Assembly: GCA_900110015.1 (NCBI GenBank)
Contig: FOCD01000001.1
Span: 1,043,994-1,107,993 of the forward strand
From: Terribacillus saccharophilus
GTDB taxonomy: Bacteria; Bacillota; Bacilli; Bacillales; Amphibacillaceae
Length of the DNA stretch: 64,000 nucleotides
Direction: 5' to 3'
The notes under the pieces are model-generated. The model saw nothing but the letters and a program-made list of their open reading frames with translations, did no database searches and was not told where the DNA came from. The translations under genes and the position numbers were made by a program. Of this stretch, positions 21,629 through 30,165 are shown in pieces (positions within the stretch are counted from its first letter, which is position 1; each line of letters starts with the position of its first letter).

Positions 21629-23560
21629 TTAGCAGATTACTTGTTTATTTCTTTTTTTTTTCAGTTCAAATCTGTCAAATACAGCCCAATTACCAGCATT
21701 AGCATCAGAACATACTCCAACTTCGATCTGGCCGCTGGTCACGTGAATATCATCTATTTTGTACTGTGTATAACTAGTTACCGGACTTGAGCCAATGTCA
21801 GCTACTTTTTTTGCTCCGCCGTAATCCTTTGCGAAGAAGCGAAGCTCGTTCTGACCACCACCTGAGCGAACCCAAACGCTTGCCTCATATGTGCCATCTG
21901 GTATGTTTTTTACCTTTTGTGCGCTCTGCTGCTTATAAGCATCCCAGTGCCAATGTGTAAGTTTGTAAATACCGGTAAAAGGTTCATCTGCGTCTGCTTT
22001 ATGTGCTGAAACACCATTATTTCTTTCCGTCCACTGATCTAACGTTCCCGTTTCAAAGCTGGCGTTTTCAATCAGGTTGTTGTTTTCCTGTTGAGAAGGA
22101 CGTGACCATTCATAGGTCCCTACCGTTCCTGCTGGCAGTGTTGCAGCGAATTGCTTGCCTCCTGATACAACGCGGAACTTCTGGGCTTTGTCTGTCTGAT
22201 TAATAACCACTGTTACGATAGAGTTGTCAGGATTTAAGAAAGAGACATTTGTAACAGAATCCTTATATCCATAGTTGCTGTCTATCCGCTTCGCACCACG
22301 ATCAACAAACTTTGAATAATTACCTGTCATATAATACATTGGTATCTTCCAATACTTATTTACATTTTCTGCATTTTGTATCAACATTGTTGGATCTGGA
22401 GTACCGATCCAATGGTGGGTGTTGATATTACTATCAAGCATCGTTACCCATGCATTGTAGCTTGCTGCACCGTTTCTAAAGTATTGAGCAATTCTATCTG
22501 CTCCAGCAGTCCCCCACACAGATCTTTCGGTAAAATGAATGGTCTTATCCGAATACGCTCGGCTAATTTCCCCCATTGATTTAGGATCACCGGCATAATC
22601 ATGGAAGGCGATTCCATCTATCGACTCCTCTGCCGCTTCGTCTTCGAAAACGGTTGAAACGTAATCACGGGCTTCACTGAAATTATGATCAAATGTCCAT
22701 AGTTTTGTATCTAAATGATGGTTATCCAGTTCGTTTCGGAGTAAAATTGCCAACTCTCTTTGCTGTTCCGGTGGCATATACATACTCGGATAATCGATTT
22801 CCAGCAGTGGTTCATTTTGCATTGTCATTGCATATATTGGGATTCCCTGAGATTCGTATGATTGGACAAATTTCCGATAATAAGCTGCCAGCACTTCTGT
22901 ATTTCCCTCTTCTAACTTACCGCCAATCAAGCTTTTATTTGTTTTCATCCAAGCTGGTGGACTCCATGGTGAGGCAAATATTTTAATGTCCGGATTAATT
23001 TTGAGCGCTTCCTTTAAGGTTGAAACAATATTCAAATCAATATCACGTTGAATCGAAAACTCCCTTAAATCATAATCTGTCTCTGTAATAGGAATATCAT
23101 TATAGGTATAAAATGCATCTTGTGCGGTAAAATCCGAGGTTCCAATCGTGATCCGAATAACATCCATCCCGATTCCCTTTTTTGGGTCAAACAGATCTTT
23201 AAGTGCTTGTTTTCGCTTACCCGGAGCCATTTTCGACAGATTATAGATAGAAGATTCTTCTAAAGAGGTACCAACTCCTAGCATCTCCTGATACTGCCTG
23301 TCTGGGTCTACAAAGATCGTTGTCCCGTTGATTTCTTTTTCTTTCGTAATCTTAAGAGATGACTGCTGATCTAGCTTATACTTTATTTCTTTTGGTTCAT
23401 CGTACCAGCTTCTGTCAGCCGGAGCATTTTCCGAGCTAAACCATACCTTCACTTCTTCTTGTCTTGGTTTGGCCAGTGTTGACCCTGGAAACATTGACAT
23501 AGTAAGAACGGCAATAAGAACAACGAATAACGGTTTTGACTTTCGTTTTACGCCACGCAT
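21629..23560 (-). CDS. secreted glycoside hydrolase family 30 enzyme with C-terminal carbohydrate-binding region
   Basis: 643 residues. An N-terminal signal peptide (KPLFVVLIAVLTMSMFPGSTLA) is followed by a GH30 (beta/alpha)8 barrel: YQEMLGVGTSLEESS, FASPWSPPAWMKTNKSL, acid/base Glu in AMTMQNEP (about residue 250), nucleophile Glu in HFTERSVWG (about 340). A beta domain and a ~140-residue C-terminal jelly-roll-like module (NLIENASFETGTLDQWTE..., DGTYEASVWVRSGG) follow. It resembles the glucosylceramidase-like/endo-beta-1,6-glucanase branch. ATG 23560 is preferred: AAAGGAGG lies 9 bases before it but directly abuts the ATG at 23569. A cre site lies about 55 bases upstream of the start. Confidence 0.9.
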   Translation of the reverse strand: MRGVKRKSKPLFVVLIAVLTMSMFPGSTLAKPRQEEVKVWFSSENAPADRSWYDEPKEIKYKLDQQSSLKITKEKEINGTTIFVDPDRQYQEMLGVGTSLEESSIYNLSKMAPGKRKQALKDLFDPKKGIGMDVIRITIGTSDFTAQDAFYTYNDIPITETDYDLREFSIQRDIDLNIVSTLKEALKINPDIKIFASPWSPPAWMKTNKSLIGGKLEEGNTEVLAAYYRKFVQSYESQGIPIYAMTMQNEPLLEIDYPSMYMPPEQQRELAILLRNELDNHHLDTKLWTFDHNFSEARDYVSTVFEDEAAEESIDGIAFHDYAGDPKSMGEISRAYSDKTIHFTERSVWGTAGADRIAQYFRNGAASYNAWVTMLDSNINTHHWIGTPDPTMLIQNAENVNKYWKIPMYYMTGNYSKFVDRGAKRIDSNYGYKDSVTNVSFLNPDNSIVTVVINQTDKAQKFRVVSGGKQFAATLPAGTVGTYEWSRPSQQENNNLIENASFETGTLDQWTERNNGVSAHKADADEPFTGIYKLTHWHWDAYKQQSAQKVKNIPDGTYEASVWVRSGGGQNELRFFAKDYGGAKKVADIGSSPVTSYTQYKIDDIHVTSGQIEVGVCSDANAGNWAVFDRFELKKKRNKQVIC

Positions 23561-23613
23561 GGCCTTCATCCTCCTTTCAGGTGGAAGCTTATCTTTATAC
23601 TATTCACTCTATA

Positions 23614-23627
23614 TTAAAGCGCTTACA
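23614..23627. promoter_or_regulatory. cre site before the GH30 gene
   Basis: TTAAAGCGCTTACA matches the cre consensus at 13 of 14 positions and lies in the promoter region of the secreted glycosidase. Carbon catabolite repression by CcpA is the natural reading. Confidence 0.7.
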
Positions 23628-23683
23628 TTTTGTAGGTACCAAGCTCCTGAATTGTTTACCAAGTTATTTAGCAGCTGAAAAAT

Positions 23684-23709
23684 AAAAGAACTTCTGTAGA
23701 AGTTCTTTT
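23684..23709 (-). terminator. terminator downstream of the epimerase gene
   Basis: AAAAGAACTTC and GAAGTTCTTTT form a perfect 11-bp stem around TGTA. On the minus strand the tail reads TTTTATTTTTC. It lies 90 bases after the stop of the gene at 23798. Confidence 0.8.
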
Positions 23710-23797
23710 GAGATGTTAGTAATCAATAGCTACATTGATGCCGTAATTTTGTTCAAATTTATTATTTACCTGAAAAAAGTTTACTTTTGCAGAAGGT

Positions 23798-24685
23798 TCA
23801 TACATTCAGAATGTCTTGTAAGGTATGATCAAGTGTTTTAAATCTGAAATTGTAACCTTCTCGTTCTAATCGATCAGGGATGACCCAGCGGCTTTTTAGA
23901 ACCAGCTCAGTTTCAGTCTGAATAAAAACGGATCCTATTTCCAGTAACCACTTAGGGGCGGGCAAGCCGATCGGAGCATTCATTTCATGTCTTAGTTTAT
24001 TCATTAATGCACGGTTTGTAACAGGTTGCGGTGCAGAACAATTGAAAACACCGCTCAACTTCTTCTTATCTCTCAAAAAGAGTATAATTTGAAACAAGTC
24101 TTCAATATGTATCCAGCTGAACATCTGTTTTCCTGAACCTTGAATCCCGCCTAAACCGAAACGCACTAAATTCCGATACGGGGTCATGACTCCGCCGCCT
24201 TTACCAAGCACAATAGCTATGCGCAAAGCAATCTGCCTTGTTTCTGGCAGCTTATATGAAAAGAATGTATCCTCCCATTTGGTAGCAACATCAACTGAAA
24301 ATCCCGACCCTATCTCCCCTTCAGCTTCTGTCATCGGACGATCCTCTGCGTGACGATAAATGGTTGCAGTACTGCTATTGATCCAGAGTTCGGGCGGATT
24401 GCTGCAGGACTGGACAGCCTCACCTAAGATTTTTGTAGTTGCTACCCTTGAATTCATTATTTCTTGCTTATTTTTTTCATTATATCGACAATTCACAGAT
24501 TTACCCGCAAGGTTGATGAGAAGTTCAGCGCCTTCCAATGCTCTTTGTATGGACAATCTATCTTCCCAATTAATGTGTTGTTTTTGCCTTGAGATAATGA
24601 TGACATCGTAACCTAATTCCTGAAATCTCTTTTGTAAGAAGTCCCCAATAAACCCTGTCCCTCCAGCTATGATTACTTTTTTCAT
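23798..24685 (-). CDS. NAD-dependent epimerase-like oxidoreductase (TIGR01777/YfhF family)
   Basis: 295 residues. An N-terminal Rossmann fold with GGTGFIGDFLQKRF, and ELLINLAGKSVNCRYNEKNKQEI characteristic of the YfhF/YfcH group, is followed by the C-terminal DUF1731 region (APKWLLEIGSVFIQTETELVLKSRWVIPDRLEREGYNF). The substrate is unknown. It starts shortly after the stop of the frameshifted lipoprotein gene and is probably co-transcribed with it. Confidence 0.88.
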   Translation of the reverse strand: MKKVIIAGGTGFIGDFLQKRFQELGYDVIIISRQKQHINWEDRLSIQRALEGAELLINLAGKSVNCRYNEKNKQEIMNSRVATTKILGEAVQSCSNPPELWINSSTATIYRHAEDRPMTEAEGEIGSGFSVDVATKWEDTFFSYKLPETRQIALRIAIVLGKGGGVMTPYRNLVRFGLGGIQGSGKQMFSWIHIEDLFQIILFLRDKKKLSGVFNCSAPQPVTNRALMNKLRHEMNAPIGLPAPKWLLEIGSVFIQTETELVLKSRWVIPDRLEREGYNFRFKTLDHTLQDILNV

Positions 24686-24700
24686 AGATAGACTCCTTTC

Positions 24701-25137
24701 TTACTTATCAATTTTGAAATCATCATACAATAATATTCCATCTCCTTCTGAAGACAGAACCTTTATAATGCGGTAATCACCTTTTGGAAAGTTGTAATTG
24801 AAAGTATCGAATGATGCAAAAAAACTGGTTTCAGATCCAGAATCAATAATCATGCCATCCGCTTGAAAACCAATATTGGCTTTAAGCGGTATATGTAACC
24901 ACTCTTCTCTCTTCTTATCATATTTTTCAAGTACATATTCACGACCTATAGTAATGAAAGTGTCACTATTATTTAGTATCCGAAATATAAAACCTTCTTC
25001 AGAATACTATCATCTTCTATCTCAAGGAGTACATCTTCTGCAGTCGTTATTTCATCTGTGTACTTACTAGGCTCAAGCTCTATTCCACCACACCCTGATA
25101 GAAAGATTAACAATAACAGAAGAAAGATTTGTTTCAC
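24701..25137 (-). pseudogene. lipoprotein with Ig-like domain, frameshifted
   Basis: GTG 25137 follows GGAGGTGG. The first frame encodes KQIFLLLLLIFLSGCGG, a lipoprotein signal with lipobox LSGC, then ELEPSKYTDEITTAEDVLLEIEDDSI, and stops at about 24974. The next frame continues without a gap: EEGFIFRILNNSDTFITIGREYVLEKYD, EEWLHIPLKANIGFQADG, ending YDDFKIDK at 24701. Together they form the usual small lipoprotein with a bacterial Ig-like domain (about 145 residues). A single lost base near 25000-25012 explains the break. It could be a real mutation or a sequencing error. Confidence 0.75.
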
Positions 25138-25422
25138 CTAGCTTCCACCTCCATACGTAAACTTTATCACACACCCCATTACAAAAATACCCAATTAAAT
25201 TAAAAATAGATTTAATTTACGAACTCTATCCCTTCTCTAATGAGCTGCCGAATCCGGGCATGAAGTGAGCAGCTAGGTGACGCGGCTTGGACTAGTACAA
25301 TTATTAAAAGGGAAAAAAATGACTGAAGAGAAAGCTCTTAATTCTCTACAATCTTTTTTATTAAATGAAAAGATAATCTGCTAGAATCACTCTCTGTAAA
25401 CTCAAAGCAAAAGATACTTGAC
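25138..25422. other. intergenic region between the lipoprotein pseudogene and the PAS-STAS gene
   Basis: No supported gene. The right part is AT-rich and leads into the promoter at 25423. A 21-codon frame beginning ATG at about 25319 behind AAAAGGG is too short and has no recognisable feature. Confidence 0.5.
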
Positions 25423-25451
25423 TTGTTAACGTATCCAAAGTTCACTATACT
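25423..25451 (+). promoter_or_regulatory. promoter of the PAS-STAS gene
   Basis: TTGTTA (25423-25428) and TATACT (25446-25451) are spaced by exactly 17 bases, about 20 bases before the gene start. Confidence 0.6.
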
Positions 25452-25471
25452 TTCTCTAGGAGGGGATAAAA

Positions 25472-26224
25472 ATGAGTGCAGACATATCGAAAATTAATTA
25501 TCGCGAAGTAATTGAATATTCATTGGATCCCTTAATTGTACATACAGATCTAAAGATAATTTATGTTAACCATGCTGCTGAAGTCTTCTTCAAAGGAAAA
25601 CGTGAAGACATCATCGGAGCAAGTCCATTAGATATATTTCATGAAACTTCAAAATCAGCGATACATAAAAGAATCCAATCGGCATATGCCAAGCCTGCCG
25701 AGGTGATAGAGGAATCAATCTTCAAACTGGACGGTACAACAGCAGATGTGGAATTATACTGTCATCCTGTTTTCATTGAGGATACGCAGGCTATTCAAAC
25801 ATATGTCAGGGATATCTCTGACAAGAAAGACTCCGAGAGGAAAAGCAGGGAAATGATGAACCAAATCAATGAACTTTCAGCTACCCTAGTGCCTCTTTTA
25901 AACGGTATAGCTATTCTACCTTTAGTTGGTTCGATAGACGAGGAGCGTGCAAGACAGCTTTTACAACTGGTTCCCCTTAAAGCAAAGCAGCAGGATGTGC
26001 AATGTTTAATTATTGATTTCTCAGGTATCTTACAACTTGATAAAGTTGTAACAGATTATCTCTTCAAGATTAATCACGTTCTGTCTCTGCTCGGTATAAA
26101 GTCTATCTTTACTGGTATAAGACCAGAGCTTGCGATAGAAGCTGTTGAATTGGATCTTAGCTTGTTATCCTCACCAACAATGTCTACAGTAAAGGATGCT
26201 TTAGATTACCTTGGAATACATTGA
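25472..26224 (+). CDS. PAS-STAS protein, RsbR-like stress regulator
   Basis: 250 residues. An N-terminal PAS domain (about 10-120: YREVIEYSLDPLIVHTDLKIIYVN..IIGASPLDIF) is joined by a short helix to a C-terminal STAS domain (about 140-250: GIAILPLVGSIDEERARQLLQLV, CLIIDFSGILQLDKVVTDYLFKI, SIFTGIRPELAIEAVEL). The usual Asp-x-Thr/Ser phospho-acceptor region reads DFSGI, so Ser replaces the typical Thr. The PAS domain lacks the NCRFLQ cysteine motif of LOV photoreceptors, so it is not YtvA. Such proteins join the stressosome that controls sigma-B. AGGAGGGG precedes the ATG. Confidence 0.85.
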   Translation: MSADISKINYREVIEYSLDPLIVHTDLKIIYVNHAAEVFFKGKREDIIGASPLDIFHETSKSAIHKRIQSAYAKPAEVIEESIFKLDGTTADVELYCHPVFIEDTQAIQTYVRDISDKKDSERKSREMMNQINELSATLVPLLNGIAILPLVGSIDEERARQLLQLVPLKAKQQDVQCLIIDFSGILQLDKVVTDYLFKINHVLSLLGIKSIFTGIRPELAIEAVELDLSLLSSPTMSTVKDALDYLGIH

Positions 26225-26265
26225 TTTAGTGCTCTCTCTTATTCTAATAAATCATTTCAATCCTA

Positions 26266-26304
26266 TTTAAAGAGGAGCCGACATTTTAACGGCTCCTCTT
26301 TAAA
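26266..26304. terminator. bidirectional terminator
   Basis: TTTAAAGAGGAGCCG and CGGCTCCTCTTTAAA form a 15-bp perfect stem around nine bases, between the convergent PAS-STAS and esterase-like genes. Confidence 0.88.
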
Positions 26305-26313
26305 TATATTACC

Positions 26314-27579
26314 TTAAATTAAAATCCTCTCGACTGCCAAAGGCCTTAAAGCATTTGTTTCATCAATATAGATAAACCCATCATACCGCTGGGCCATATG
26401 AGAGGGCACATAATTACCAAACTGCTCAAACTCCGGTCGATACACTACACCTATCGCACGATGTCCGATTTTCTGCTGGAATAAATGTTCATTTACTTTA
26501 TCGAAAAAAAGCATTTTATCATGTGCGCCGGCTCGGTGCATGAGATCCTCCCATGATCCCCTAACTGCTTTTGGAACAACCTTCACATCATGATTGACTC
26601 CCCATTCATCTGCAGCTATTACAGTTCCGCTGTGTGTACCGAAGCCTATAACATAAACATCTTCAGGAGCATTTTGCTGTCGTATTAACTCTCCTACATT
26701 GACCATGCCGTTATGCGCCATATCTGTAGCCCGGGCGTCTCCAATATGTGTGTTATGCTCCCAAACGATCGCCTTACCTTTTGATCCATAAAACTTCATT
26801 ACTTCATTCAACGCATGCACCATATGGGTGTCTCTTATGTTCCATGATTCGTCATCACGGACAACCATAGAACGATAATAATGCTCTGCATTATATGCTA
26901 CGAGTGCATTAACCTCCAGGTTCAAACGGAGCTCTTCTTCACAAGAATACTGGTCTTTCTTTTTTTGAATCGTTGTCAAAAGCTTGGCTACTTGGTCAAT
27001 ACAGCCTTCCGAATACAAACCAGCAGAAACAGCATATTCTTGGTTGTCCCTGTTGAATGGTTCAAAACAAGTAAATGCTTTTTTAGCTATCTCCACGTCA
27101 GGAGAATCAATCTTCGTTAAGTAAGCAATTACTTCCTCCATGGATTCCCAAAGGCTGTACATGTCTATTCCATAAAAGCCAACTTTCGGCTGCACATCGT
27201 GCTTTTCATTGTATTCTTTCATCCACTCTACCAAATCGATAATTTCTTCGTTCGCCCACATCCATGTTGGCCATCGATTAAAACTGCTGAGGACATCCCT
27301 AGCTGATGTGCTCTCTGTATCGTAACCTTTAATATATCGGTTTACAGCCTGACATGCCGGCCAGTCCCCTTCCACTGCTACAAAGGTAAAACCCTTCTCT
27401 GTAATCAGCTTTTTGGTTATCTCCGCACGTACGGTATAAAACTCAGACGTTCCATGGGATGATTCTCCCAACAAAACAAATTTTGCACTTCCTGCTTTTT
27501 CATTGATGATACTTAAATCTGCTTCACCTGTTAACGGAATTGCGTGTTTTTTGATTGCTTGTATGACCTTTAAGTCCAT
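26314..27579 (-). CDS. erythromycin esterase-family protein
   Basis: 421 residues of the Ere/succinoglycan-biosynthesis-like family. The N-terminal catalytic segment is FVLLGESSHGTSEFYTVRAEI; it is followed by VAVEGDWPACQAVNRYIKG, VGFYGIDMYSLWESM and the histidine motif AIVWEHNTHIGDARATDM. The family's conserved Glu/His set is intact. Most chromosomal members have unknown substrates, so macrolide resistance should not be assumed. The start ATG has only a weak upstream purine run. Confidence 0.85.
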   Translation of the reverse strand: MDLKVIQAIKKHAIPLTGEADLSIINEKAGSAKFVLLGESSHGTSEFYTVRAEITKKLITEKGFTFVAVEGDWPACQAVNRYIKGYDTESTSARDVLSSFNRWPTWMWANEEIIDLVEWMKEYNEKHDVQPKVGFYGIDMYSLWESMEEVIAYLTKIDSPDVEIAKKAFTCFEPFNRDNQEYAVSAGLYSEGCIDQVAKLLTTIQKKKDQYSCEEELRLNLEVNALVAYNAEHYYRSMVVRDDESWNIRDTHMVHALNEVMKFYGSKGKAIVWEHNTHIGDARATDMAHNGMVNVGELIRQQNAPEDVYVIGFGTHSGTVIAADEWGVNHDVKVVPKAVRGSWEDLMHRAGAHDKMLFFDKVNEHLFQQKIGHRAIGVVYRPEFEQFGNYVPSHMAQRYDGFIYIDETNALRPLAVERILI

Positions 27580-27669
27580 TCAAACCCAACTTTCACTCTG
27601 AATTATGTTAGGTTTAAATTGTGATAAATCAGATGAAAAAATACCTTGAGTTATAACGCTTCGCTTTTT

Positions 27670-28614
27670 TTAATCCACATACTTCTGCTTCTTCTTCGAC
27701 TTAAGCATATCTCCCGTCCAGCCTTTTGCCTTCAAGAACCAATATACTAAAAGAGTTGAAATGAGGATCAAAATCAGAGCTCCGGCATACCCGAATTTCC
27801 ATCTTAATTCCGGCATACTATCAAAGTTCATTCCCCATAATGCACCGAGCGCCATGACCGGAGTAAAAAGCACAGTCATAACAGTAAGTGTCTTCATAAT
27901 TTCATTGCCTCTGAAAGAAGATACAACATCTTCAAAATCGATTAGACCTCTGATTTCCTCTTCATAAGCTCGAACAAGATTCTGACACCGTTCAAAACGA
28001 TAATTTGTTCGTTTAAAATGCACGTTCTCCGTATATTTTTCTCCAAATGCTTCTACAACGCCAGTCTTAACTTCAATGAATGGAATCAGAAAGTTCTTCC
28101 AAACTAGTATTTCATGGCGGTTTTCAGCAATTTTATTAAGCAGCTTTGTATCATTATTTTCTTTTACCTGCCAAAGTAAATCCTTCAATCGGACTTCGTA
28201 TTGATCAATTTTATGTAAAAAAGCAGAAACAATCTCCCCAAGAAGAATCATAAAGCCTTCAATCGCATTAGTTGCACTTTGCATTTTAGCGAGAATCTCT
28301 TTTTGTGTTGTGGTTGGCAGCAGCTTAAAATCAAGTGCTGTTGTTAGTAATGTATTTTCTCTTACAAAGAAGTGAAAAAGATGCTTTTCTTCTTTTTTAT
28401 GTGCTTCTTGTACATATATGAGCGAGCCCCAAAGAGCAAGAGAGTCCTGATCTGTCGTCTTCATTTGCAGACTATTCGTGTCAGAAGCATGTATATGCTC
28501 TACCCATGGAATATCCATTGTATACGTGTTAAATTCGTCTTTTCTCCCTAAATCCTTCTTCTCATTTACCTGAAGCCACTCCCATGCTGTACCTGAAAAA
28601 GCGTGCTTCTCCAT
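27670..28614 (-). CDS. CorA-type divalent cation transporter (YfjQ-like)
   Basis: 314 residues. A soluble N-terminal domain and long helical stalk are followed by two C-terminal transmembrane helices joined by the selectivity motif Gly-Met-Asn (ALGALWGMNFDSMPEL). It mediates Mg or related divalent cation movement across the membrane. GATGGAGGGG precedes the ATG. Confidence 0.9.
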   Translation of the reverse strand: MEKHAFSGTAWEWLQVNEKKDLGRKDEFNTYTMDIPWVEHIHASDTNSLQMKTTDQDSLALWGSLIYVQEAHKKEEKHLFHFFVRENTLLTTALDFKLLPTTTQKEILAKMQSATNAIEGFMILLGEIVSAFLHKIDQYEVRLKDLLWQVKENNDTKLLNKIAENRHEILVWKNFLIPFIEVKTGVVEAFGEKYTENVHFKRTNYRFERCQNLVRAYEEEIRGLIDFEDVVSSFRGNEIMKTLTVMTVLFTPVMALGALWGMNFDSMPELRWKFGYAGALILILISTLLVYWFLKAKGWTGDMLKSKKKQKYVD

Positions 28615-28745
28615 GTTTTCCCCTCCATCTTTTCTTTTTCTAATTCCCCTAGATTCTGCAGGATAATCCTTTGCCCTCCATCCATTTACTGGAGGGATTC
28701 ATATCTAAGGAAAGTTAAATATCAGAATGTTTCAGCAAGAAACCC

Positions 28746-28774
28746 TTTACAAATTAAGCTATCTTTTTTACTAT
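28746..28774 (+). promoter_or_regulatory. promoter of the TPP-ykoFEDC operon
   Basis: TTTACA (28746-28751) and TACTAT (28769-28774) with a 17-base spacer, about 30 bases upstream of the aptamer. Confidence 0.55.
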
Positions 28775-28802
28775 AGATGTATCAATTGCATAAGCTTGCG
28801 AC

Positions 28803-28890
28803 GCACTGGGGGAGCTGGTAACGGCTGAGAGGAATCGAATGATTCTGACCCTTTGAACTCGATCTGGATAATACCAGCGTGGGGAAGTGC
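28803..28890 (+). promoter_or_regulatory. TPP riboswitch (THI element)
   Basis: P1 arms GCACT (28803-28807) and AGTGC (28886-28890) enclose the conserved CTGAGA (28825-28830), ACCCTTTGAACTCGATCTGG and ATACCAGCGTGGGGAAG. Thiamine pyrophosphate binding should switch off the downstream transporter genes. Confidence 0.95.
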
Positions 28891-28923
28891 AGCCAGAATT
28901 GTCCTATTTCTTTTGTATATTCT

Positions 28924-28954
28924 GCGACTGCACCCTATGGTGCCGTCGCTTTTT
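28924..28954 (+). terminator. TPP-controlled terminator with visible antiterminator
   Basis: GCGACTGCACC and GGTGCCGTCGC pair around CTAT and are followed by TTTTT. GTGCAG (28887-28892), part of the P1 3' strand, can instead pair with CTGCAC (28928-28933) in the terminator's left arm. With TPP bound, P1 forms and the terminator wins. Confidence 0.88.
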
Positions 28955-28981
28955 ATATGCAAAAAATTAGGAGGAATCATT

Positions 28982-29590
28982 ATGGAAATACAAAATTATT
29001 GCGGAACTAGCCGGATTGCCGGCTGCAGTTTTTCGGTTTATCCGATGGCAGACAGGTTCAAAGAAATAATATTAGAGGCATTGAAAACTGTAGATACGTC
29101 GAAAGTATGGATTGAGACTGATGATGTAACCACACTAGTACGCGGGAGAATTCCACACGTATTCGATGTCACTTCTGCTATTTTCATAGCGGCAGCTAAA
29201 GATGGCGATCATGTTGTGTTCAATGGTACATATTCCATCGGCTGTCCTGGTGACTCTACTGGTGATGTTTATATGGCCGAGGACGAGACAAAGCTCAATA
29301 TTTCAAATGTAAAAAATATCAAGCTTGAGACAGCATCCAAATTCTCACTTTACCCTTTGGGAGGCGGAAATTACATGGACACCATCTACAGCCAGATTGA
29401 AAATATGCGTTCTCGCGGAATCACTGTTTCCAAGTCACATTATTCCACGCGACTTGATGGCAATGCTTTTGACGTCTTCGATGGTTTGGAGCATGTTTTT
29501 ACTGAAACTGAGGCGTCTGGTTCATCCCATACTGTTATGACGGTGACAATGTCAGCCAACAGTCCGTCTGCTAAGGGTGTAATCAAATGA
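28982..29590 (+). CDS. ykoF: thiamine/HMP-binding protein YkoF
   Basis: 202 residues with two tandem alpha-beta repeats of the YkoF type (CSFSVYPMADRFKEIILEALKTVDTSKVWIETDDVTTLVRGR, then KFSLYPLGGGNYMDTIYSQIENM...). In B. subtilis, YkoF binds thiamine and its pyrimidine part (HMP) and is encoded with the transporter. ATG 28982 follows TTAGGAGGAATCAT. The stop overlaps ykoE (ATGA). Confidence 0.93.
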   Translation: MEIQNYCGTSRIAGCSFSVYPMADRFKEIILEALKTVDTSKVWIETDDVTTLVRGRIPHVFDVTSAIFIAAAKDGDHVVFNGTYSIGCPGDSTGDVYMAEDETKLNISNVKNIKLETASKFSLYPLGGGNYMDTIYSQIENMRSRGITVSKSHYSTRLDGNAFDVFDGLEHVFTETEASGSSHTVMTVTMSANSPSAKGVIK

Positions 29591-30165
29591 AAAGTTGGCG
29601 CATGAAAGATATCGTCGTCATGGCAGCACTCGCTGTCGTGTTCGGCATAGTTTATCTCTTATTCCTGCCGGTCAACGTCGTCATGATGGGACTAATAGGA
29701 CCGATTGGAACTGATATCATCTTCGGAGTATGGTTTCTTGTCTCGATCGTTGCAGCTTATATCATTCAAAAACCAGGCGTTGCTCTTGTTTCGGAAACCA
29801 TTGCTGGTATTGTCGAGGTGTTGATCGGCAGCAGTGTCGGACCAATCATCATTCTTTCTGCAATCGTGCAAGGACTTGGTGCTGAAGCAGCATTTGCCAT
29901 TACACGCTACCGCTCTTATCATGTTCTTGTATTGATGGGTGCTGGTGTTGGGGCTGCCATTACAAGTTTCATTTGGGGTTATTTCCGCGGCGGCTTTGTA
30001 GCCCTAGACCCTTCTTATGTTGTGCTTATGCTAGTTGTCCGGATCATAAGCGGAGCTGTCATAAGCGGCTTGATCGGCAAAGCAATCAGTGAGGCGCTGG
30101 CGAAAACTGGCACATTGACGAGCTTCCCGCTCGGTAAAACATATCGCCATCGAAAAGCTGGATGA
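29587..30165 (+). CDS. ykoE: ECF transporter substrate-binding (S) component YkoE
   Basis: A 192-residue, six-helix hydrophobic protein (MKDIVVMAALAVVFGIVYLLF at the start). It is the membrane S-component for thiamine or HMP. It overlaps both neighbours by four bases, so the operon is translationally coupled. Confidence 0.93.
   Translation: MKSWRMKDIVVMAALAVVFGIVYLLFLPVNVVMMGLIGPIGTDIIFGVWFLVSIVAAYIIQKPGVALVSETIAGIVEVLIGSSVGPIIILSAIVQGLGAEAAFAITRYRSYHVLVLMGAGVGAAITSFIWGYFRGGFVALDPSYVVLMLVVRIISGAVISGLIGKAISEALAKTGTLTSFPLGKTYRHRKAG

Noticed and set aside
25472-26224. LOV photoreceptor (YtvA-like)
   Set aside because: The PAS domain lacks the flavin-cysteine motif NCRFLQ; only the PAS-STAS layout is shared.
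28671-28696. CCCTCCA/TGGAGGG hairpin upstream of the CorA-type gene
   Set aside because: A 7-bp stem without a T run and not at a gene end; probably incidental.
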